Below, one piece after another: positions 57,204-64,000 of a stretch of DNA of 64,000 bases. Under the pieces are notes generated by a model that was not told the origin of the DNA, ran no database searches, and worked only from the letters and a program-made list of their open reading frames with translations. The position numbers and the translations under genes were made by a program. This DNA comes from Hysterangium stoloniferum (Eukaryota > Basidiomycota > Agaricomycetes > Hysterangiales > Hysterangiaceae): assembly GCA_015178975.1 (NCBI GenBank), contig WHVD01000194.1, forward strand, positions 1 through 64,000, written 5' to 3'. Each line of letters opens with the position of its first letter. Within the stretch, counting starts at the first letter, position 1.

Positions 57204-57605
57204 TGTAAGGCTGTAGGTATCAGCCTCACTCAGCAACAGACAGGACAATGTTATCTGATTGCGAATCGTAACGATATACAGTAAGACAGTAAGTGATAGG
57301 TGAGTTCTTTTTCTATGAGAGTAGATACTAAAAGATTCTCTCTTAAAGGACTTCTTCCGACGGAACAATCGGAGAACAAAGGCACCAAGGCACAAGGAAA
57401 ATGTTGTTCGAGGGGGAAGTGATCGCGGAGAAGGGAAATTAATAATTGCGATCAGGGCAGTGAGACGAAAAAAGGGGAACAATCCCGGTGACAATAGGCG
57501 AGCGGGATGGTGTGGCCACCAGAAGAGGGATGATCGGGGAGACAATAGGTGAGCGGTCAGTGTTGGTGTGACGTATGTTTCTGTCGTAAGACCACCAGGA
57601 TTACA
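57204..57605. mobile_element. Solo-LTR-like element, 402 bp, 5-bp target duplication
   Basis: Begins TGTAAGGCTG and ends AGGATTACA. CAGAG flanks both sides (57,199-57,203 and 57,606-57,610). The flanks rejoin as the conserved A exon 3 sequence GATCAGAGG. Internal sequence has no coding match. TG/CA ends and the 5-bp duplication fit an LTR of a family different from those at 32,775 and 51,511. Confidence 0.75.
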
Positions 57606-58134
57606 CAGAGGCTACTTTGAATTCGGGTTCCAACCGTGCGTCACCTGATCACATCTTCTCACTCGGCTGCTGACCCCCATTCTAGACAAATCGTCAACGA
57701 GGACGCTTTAATGGAGCTCCTATATGGCTTCTCGTGGGTTGCATCCAACAAGATGTGTGGTTTCGAGATTTTCCGGAGTTGTATTGAATGCTATGGTGTA
57801 CGATACAAACATTGATGTGGTGTCCTTGACCCTTTATATCAATTGTGACAGATCACACTCACTGTCGAATGATATCTGGTCCTTGAAAACCTTCATTCAC
57901 AACAGCATACCTCGCACCGATCACATCAACCAGCTAAATGTGGTTTCTTTGTTTATTCAGCCCCTCCCACAATGTGTTTATAATTATTTACCATGAAGTG
58001 TCCTCTCGTAACCATCCATGAAACTGTCTTACCAGTCTGATTCTGACCCACACTAATACAAATTCGTGGTCCCTCTTGTCAGGCGAGGGACTAATTGGGG
58101 TCACTGTGAAGCTCAGGCTATTCTCCGTTTCGAA

Positions 58135-58290
58135 GCTGACGACTGGCATCAGTTGTCTTAGGGGAGTTCTAGTATTCAGGTAATATACACCGGAGAAAAC
58201 AAGGTCAGCTTATGCCATATTTGGCTTGGACCTTCTTTTCCCGGCGCTCAATAATCAGAGCGCCCATCAACTGAACGTCACAAGTAAAGC
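58135..58290 (+). pseudogene. Family A exon 3 fragment (copy 13)
   Basis: GGCATCAGTTGTCTTAGGGG, ATATTTGGCTTGGACCTTC and CCCGGCGCTCAATAATCAGA correspond to the first half of exon 3. No adjoining exons. Confidence 0.5.
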
Positions 58291-60429
58291 CACTCTGTGG
58301 GTAGAGTCAGGATCAGATGATGCATTTCTTCTTTCTGATCTTGGTGAAAACCATACAGGAAACAATATAGTTTAATCCTTCACTGAATATACTGGACTAA
58401 AGTTTTCTGATTGTGATGAGGTTGGTGACATCTCATTTCTTCCCATTCTAAAACCAAGGATTCTTGCCATTGAGTTCCCAGCAATCCTTCAATGATACCC
58501 TAGAGGAAATATCTGTGAGATTGACTAAACTCAGGACAATGCACATGTGTCACAAACCTACAAGCTCAAATTCTGATACAGTAACATTCAATTTGACATT
58601 CCTTCAACTTTCTGACTTGATTTCTCACTCTACTATCTTTTGAGATTCTTTGACTAATCTTTGACTTGTCTCAGTTTGACATCATTGATGATTTCACTCT
58701 GATATCATATTATCATCATAGGTAAATGATAAATAGCATAAAAGGGCAATGATAGGAGCAAGAGAAATCAGTCAGAAATTGTCTAATAATCTGTATCCTT
58801 AATATTGTATTACTAATTCAACCTCTATCTGAGTTTTCTTGGACATAATTATTTGTGTGCTTCTGTGTCCTATATTTGCCTCACATTTTATCAACAGGAC
58901 AAATTAATACTTTGTTGAACAGCATCTGTACTTGATATTGTTGAATATTTTTCAATTGTTTATTTGACTTTATTGAGTAAAATTCAATTCATGTTATCAT
59001 GGTTTAGGATGCTCCACCATATCTTAGCATTACCAGTGAGTCATCTGGGCAGAGTGACCCCTAATAGTGAGCTCATCAGTTCAGATATGTATTTCAGAGA
59101 GACTCATTGTGAGGAGTATGCTTTTACCACAGTTTCATTATGGTAAAACACTCCTTTTATTTTATTTATATTTTACACATTTTATTTATATTTTTCTATC
59201 TTTTATATTCTTTGAATATTGCATATTTCATTAGTTCGAAGCATTGTGTATACTTGTGGGTGCACTTGGCACCAAATAAAACTCAGACACACTTTTACCC
59301 AAGAACCACCACTCGTAAGACATAAAATAGGTCTACTACAAGTGGTGATCAAGGTATCGTGTCAGCTACCACATAGGTAGCAATATCTGAACTATCTACC
59401 ACTTCTGGCCTCGAACTGTAACAGTTGAGGCCTCCACTTGATCCATCGCACTTGTTGACTACTGTGTCATCTCATGCTCTCTCTCTCACTTTCTCTTATA
59501 TTGCACCGAATAGGTCAATATTCTTCCTTTCTACTCATTTCTTCATATATAGAACAGTCAGAATCCAGCGACTCTTCACACTCATGATATCCAAAATATA
59601 TTCTAACACTTCAGAGTGACAGCCTGCCATACTCAGAGAAGTCAGACCACATGATCTTAATGACGTTAGTATTAAGAGTAAGCACTTTGGATCTCTGAAT
59701 ATTTATCTTGTTTTTATCTCAATTTAATGTCTGTATTTTAGCTTAGTCTAGTTTATTTAGTCACATGTTAAAATATTAAGTATAAACCTTATTTAGTTTC
59801 CTCAAAGTCTAGTCTTTTAAAGTTTAGTTTTTTCTTTAGTATAAATACTTCAGGATGTACATAACTAGGCCCCAGTTTCAATCTCTTAGGATTTCCGCTA
59901 AATACAAGTATGATATTCTCAAATCATTAAAACTTCTATCCCTCTACTTCTTGTCCTTCTCTTATCTCTCTTTCCTTCTTTGTGTTTTGGTAGCCTTGTT
60001 AGTGTGTTGCCTAACACACCTTGTCCTTAGGTAATTCATTGCCCCTGGCATTAATCTCAGGAACAGTCAGAGGTTTGGGAATTTCCAGGTTTCATCCCCC
60101 ACATCTCTGGTCCCTGCTACCCTTGAAGTCATCAGAGCTTTTCAGACGAGTCACTGGGTTCTCCTCTTGATAGTAGAAATGGATTCATCCTTATAACCAA
60201 GGGATGGTGAGTTTCATCTGGATTCAGCAATCCTCAACCCAAAACTTGACCTGCTATTCCTTTGATGAATGCTGTCAAAAAAGCTGGTCAACCTTTGTTG
60301 GTGATTGGTCTGGCTCAGGTCAGGAGTGAGTCATTTAAAGTATTAGGGGTGACAGGAGTAGTTTGAAATATGACTTGGGAAGGAGGGGCCTCTAGGTTGG
60401 GAACCACTTTATGTTCCACCAGGGTGTTA
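58291..60429. other. AT-rich sequence with a small coding-like remnant
   Basis: 58,318-58,495 reads as a protein-like stretch with two stops (ESGSDDAFLLSDLGEN; YTGLKFSDCDEVGDISFLP; ILKPRILAIEFPAI), family unknown. The rest is AT-rich, with TATATTTT-rich runs at 59,150-59,220. I recognise no gene or terminal repeat. Confidence 0.4.
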
Positions 60430-60640
60430 TGACTGGAAATCCCGCCAGACTCCAGGCACTAACTTATATGCACCTGCACCCTACACACACCAATTATCAG
60501 TTTACTGGAATATCTGCCAGACTCCATACGTCAGACCTGTCCACACTCGACCTTTGTTACTTCATGTATCAGTCACCAGAATTCCCGCCAGACTCCACCC
60601 CTGTCTATCTCTGACCCTGTCCCATGCACCAGTCACCAGA
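60430..60640. repeat. About 70-bp tandem repeat, three units
   Basis: The phrase CCCGCCAGACTCCA or its variant CTGCCAGACTCCA recurs at about 60,441, 60,513 and 60,584 with diverged spacers of similar length. A short open frame runs through it. Confidence 0.6.
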
Positions 60641-61739
60641 CTCTGCTCAGAAAACCCGACAGCTCTCTAACTGAGCCCCATTCCCATGATGGTCAAATGA
60701 CCTGTCATGATTTGGTAAGCTACATATGCCATACGCATCACAGTGTGACCTTCATTCCTCCACTGTATACCATTTGAATGGAATCCATTTAGACCACACA
60801 TGCCTGTCGAATTTGACATGGGCACCTCGATATGATCGTATTTTGTCATGGTTATGCTCTGTTGGTAATCAACCTGACATTCCTAGAATATTATAGAATA
60901 TCTTGGAATATACTTAACATAGCTTTAGTAATATCTCTGTCATCCCTTCCAGAACCTTCTTGCCCATAGATATATATAATCCCCAGTAGTTCAGTTGTAG
61001 ATACAAGCCAAGTTATATTTTAATATCTACTGGGGTCTGCGCAAGTTCCCAATATGCTCCTCATGTCCTTCCTTGGACTTTGAAGGTTCATGATGCGAAC
61101 AGCATATGTAATATCTTGCTGCGTGTTATCATTGTATTTTCATTTTTCTATCGCCCTAGTGTGTTAATATATTGTGTAAAGATGTATACATATATTTTAA
61201 TACTTTGAAGCTTGCTGGTGTGTGTGGATTAGTCCATCATTACATTCAATGTTATATGCAATTTCAGAAGTTGACAGCTGGGCATCTCACTTGACATGCC
61301 TTACCCACATTTTATAACACCTTTGAATGGTGTGTCGGTAACATCTAATTCACGTGCCATATCAGTGTTAAAGAATAATGCTGGCGTGTCAAAGGCCTTG
61401 ACCCATGATACAGGCACAACATATAATCATTTCTCGGGATAATGGGAACACATCTTATCAAAACTAGGAAGATACACAGTACTCTTACTCCCTACTTGAA
61501 TCACTTTGTAACTGGATTTATGAAAGACAAGTCCACATAGAATAGTGCTGATTCTTAAAAGACAGCCCCATCACCGTGATTGTCATGTCACTTAGTTGGG
61601 ATAGAATGAAGAAGGTCATTGAAGAAAACCAAAGAACACCTGCAACATCACTCACTCATCCATCTCAGTCAGACTCATCTAATCTTCAAAGGCCATGTTC
61701 AATCAACGGATCGGCTATCACAAGGTACCAAACTTGGGT
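60641..61739. other. Dispersed repeat copies, no gene
   Basis: 60,880-61,045 is the unbroken relative of 51,350-51,510. 61,070-61,260 matches 50,580-50,740 and, inverted, 26,750-26,930. The remainder has no supported gene. Confidence 0.5.
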
Positions 61740-62440
61740 CTCTAGACTATACAGGGGCCATGTTGGGGAGATTTCATAAAGTATTTCTCTTCATTGGAAA
61801 CCTGGACTAGACATTGGAGTGCTTCTTTCCCATGGGATCTGATTTGGAGCAAATGATAGGCGTAAATATTGCAGAGAAGATCAAACGAGCACTGGGAGTC
61901 ACTTTTGAGACCGGTGTAATGCATAACTGATGCCTGGCATTACAGGAGAAGTGCAATAAATCTAGATGCCATGACCACATGGTCGAAAACAGTTCTTCAT
62001 TAGATATACCAAAGCCTGCTGGGGTGACATATCAGTATATGACCAATATTTTATGACCACAGCTTCAATATATTTGATCACAAGTGTAGTTGATTGGTTG
62101 TCTGAAAGTTCTTGAGGGACGGAAATGAAGCCAAAGAAGGATTAAGGTCACAGGATGTCTTGAAGAAGATGAAGCATCAGTAAATGAGTATTTGATCCGG
62201 ACAGTTCACGCAGGGAAGTCCCGACAATCTAGAATGCGCCCGTGCTGGAATACCTTGAAGCATCCCACATAGCTGGACTTCCTCACAGCACTTAAAACCA
62301 TTTTACATGAGTTCAATTTGACCAACTCATTGATTTTCTTTAAACACTTCTTTTAAAAGGAACATTTTCGAGCACCCACCGGCATTCGTGTTCCGAGTAC
62401 CACAAACAAGGACCAGACACTTATGAGTTTGACCATGCCG
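61740..62440 (-). pseudogene. Module B copy, CpG-depleted
   Basis: Matches 12,428-13,200 (GTTGATTGGTTGTCTGAAAG, GATGTCTTGAAGAAGATGAAG, TATTTGATCCGGACAGTTCACG). Open frames are short. TG and CA stand where other copies have CG. Confidence 0.45.
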
Positions 62441-62929
62441 GTTCATACCATTCTCAGGCTAACAATGATGCAAGTCCTAACAAATGACACGAACACAATA
62501 CAAGTATTAAATGTGATTGAAATGTGATGGTACATATATATCACAACTTGTGGATGTGACAGGGGTGCAGTTTGAATATCATTGGATGCATAATGGTCAT
62601 GGTCCATATTTTTAGTGCATTGATAATGTTTTCTTATAATTGAAGCTTTGAATGATATGAAAGCTTTGAGGCTCTAGCTTATCTGAGAGAGGATATTTTA
62701 TTAGACAAGCTTGGCTAAACAACAACTATGTAGATATACAATTTTTTATTAATATAATAAAGCTTGATAATTAACTTGATAACTTTTTGATGATGAAAAT
62801 GAACTTCATTTGATGCTGTGACAAAACAAACACAACAAATGATGTGAATATGTATTACAAGCCATGTGAGTGCTGTCGCCTAATGTCACCTAATGTAACA
62901 TTCCCATGTCAGAGTGGGTTTATAAGGTC
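62441..62929. other. AT-rich intergenic, no gene
   Basis: AT-rich, no open frame of note and no match to other parts of the window that I can see. Confidence 0.4.
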
Positions 62930-63720
62930 ACCCGTCATTACGGGAGGCATAAGGTTCATAGTGTGAAGTTTTTCTACTACTGTTGCTCTGGGTGTTAGTT
63001 TTGTGGCATCATATATCGTGCTGCAGACCTTTTTTCCACACTTAGTCACTCAGCGCCTTATGCTTTTTGATGGGCTTTTCCCTTGTTAGCTGACAAATTA
63101 CTTCACTCAGAAGGCCCATGTAATAATAGTAGCGTGTAATTAGTTATGACTGAATATTGAGTACATGCTCAATTTGTTAATCAAAAGCTGACTGACTCCC
63201 CACAAATAGGTATAGTCACAATCGAGGCCAATTAGCCTAAGTACATAATTATGGGAATTGAAACTCCGAAAGAATTGAACACGAAGCACATTTTCTGTTA
63301 GACATAGCCTGAGTGGAAAGCGCCAGAGGCTGTACCTAAGAGGACTGTCGTGGATAGCATCCACTGCATTTTCATATTCAATCAATCGAGATGTCACTTC
63401 TGAACTAACATAAAAGCTGAATTGCCCAAAAATCTAGCACTCAAGAAGTGGGAAGTTGGCACATTATGCTGTGAAGGCTCATCAGACTATTTGTATCCGC
63501 CATATGTGCTCTCTGCCCTAGACGATCTGTTGATGAGTAAGGAATTAGTGTATGCCATAGTGATTGAACTTGAGAGTATCCTGGAGGTTGAGGGTCTTCA
63601 AGTTGTGTAAAAGGAAGGGATGAAATGCTGGGTATCCTATATACATCACCACCACAATGCTATAGCTGGACACTAATTCACCTGATAACCGCACCTTAAA
63701 ATCATAGCATCCCCTTCTGG
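62930..63720 (+). pseudogene. Module C copy upstream of the last A copy
   Basis: 62,940-63,290 matches 13,535-13,890. The end block 63,422-63,610 is open (LALKKWEVGTLCCEGSS, YVLSALDDLLMSKELVYAIV, LESILEVEGLQVV) and is the clearest view of the C terminus: a helical stretch about 60 residues long ending shortly before A. Confidence 0.5.
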
Positions 63721-63745
63721 TGTCACAACAACCTGTTACACACCA

Positions 63746-64000
63746 ATGCCAACTTCAAACGAGATGACTCTGAGCAGAGACGATATCATACTGGCTGAAA
63801 CCCTCCTAAAAGAGGTTGAGTGGCTACAACCCTTGGTTTTGCCAGCTGCATTGCAACCAGAAGAACAGGAGATCATTGACGTGGGAATGAGGGAAAAATT
63901 CTGTGTAAAGCTGCAAGAATGATGGAGCTGTATCGAAGATGGGCATGGGTTGTGTTATTGAGTTCCCGAAGACAAACAGCATATACCATTGTCTGCAGAA
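63746..64000 (+). pseudogene. Family A copy 14, truncated by the window end
   Basis: ATG at 63,746 (MPTSNEMTLSRDDIILAETL). Exon 1 has TGA codons at about 63,920 and 63,959, each where other copies have CGA (RERW; YRVPED), and CAA for CGA two codons before the first. The changes are all CpG to TpG or CpA. Continues past the window. Confidence 0.65.

Larger units (their letters stand above)
56285..58130 (+). pseudogene. Family A copy 12, heavily interrupted
   Basis: Exon 2 end (56,290-56,370), exon 3 start (56,455-56,515), an unrelated insert, exon 3 middle (56,930-57,203; FNWCPGARWSDRDRPSTAIT), a solo LTR, exon 3 end (57,606-57,680), exon 4 (57,730-57,970; DVVSLTLYINCDRSHSLSND, HINQLNVVSL) and exon 5 start to about 58,130. 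Frames are broken in most blocks. Confidence 0.55.

Noticed and set aside
57198-57545. 115-codon minus-strand frame
   Set aside because: Lies within the solo-LTR-like element 57,204-57,605 and has no protein features.
59150-59420. Possible LTR-retroelement leader (TATA-rich stretch then GGTGATCAAGGTATCGTG)
   Set aside because: I found no matching terminal repeat, target duplication or gag/pol frame.

Overview
The window looks like a transposon-rich, gene-poor segment of a basidiomycete nuclear genome, probably Agaricomycetes. Readable genes are split by GT-AG introns of about 47-58 nt. The recognisable genes are a KDZ (CxC2-type) DNA transposase with a head-to-head Ulp1 protease, an intact-looking Helitron Rep/helicase, and a decayed OsmC/Ohr peroxidase-like gene. 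Everything else is repeats, solo-LTR-like elements and many copies of one unrecognised gene cluster. I see no rRNA, tRNA, CRISPR array or ordinary housekeeping gene.

Layout. 1-2.5 kb: an OsmC/Ohr pseudogene on the minus strand and unassigned sequence. 2.5-7.4 kb: a KDZ element, with Ulp1 (minus) and the transposase (plus) starting 16 bp apart; the transposase carries a premature TGA and at least one frameshift. 7.8-8.0 kb: a short element with TG/CA ends and a 4-bp target duplication. 8.0-10.06 kb: a degenerate satellite of about 70-bp units. 10-35.9 kb and 45.9-64 kb: at least 14 whole or partial copies of an unknown gene family, here called A (conserved start MSTSNE), usually preceded on the same strand by a module C and followed by a convergent module B. 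All copies carry lesions except that exons 1-4 of one copy (19,171-20,680) are open. Two copies form a large inverted repeat (10,062-12,166 against 17,488-19,572) whose outer 1.3 kb is nearly identical.

35,899-45,939 is a 10,041-bp Helitron. Its ends can be fixed because it sits inside one A copy: the flanks rejoin across an A|T target exactly as in an uninterrupted paralogue. It begins TC and ends in a GC hairpin followed by CTTG. It carries one long ORF of about 1,734 residues with a Cys cluster, HUH/two-Tyr Rep motifs and a PIF1-type helicase. Before the ORF come about 3 kb of mini- and microsatellites and a leader with a tandem series of splice-site-bounded short exons, three of exactly 68 nt.

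The elements interact as layers of insertion. Families A, B and C form the substrate. The Helitron, three solo LTRs with 5-bp target duplications and smaller inserts landed in them. Loss of CGA codons to TGA or CAA in the KDZ gene and in the last A copy fits deamination of methylated CpG. Functions of A, B and C are unknown; splice boundaries after A exon 2 are provisional.
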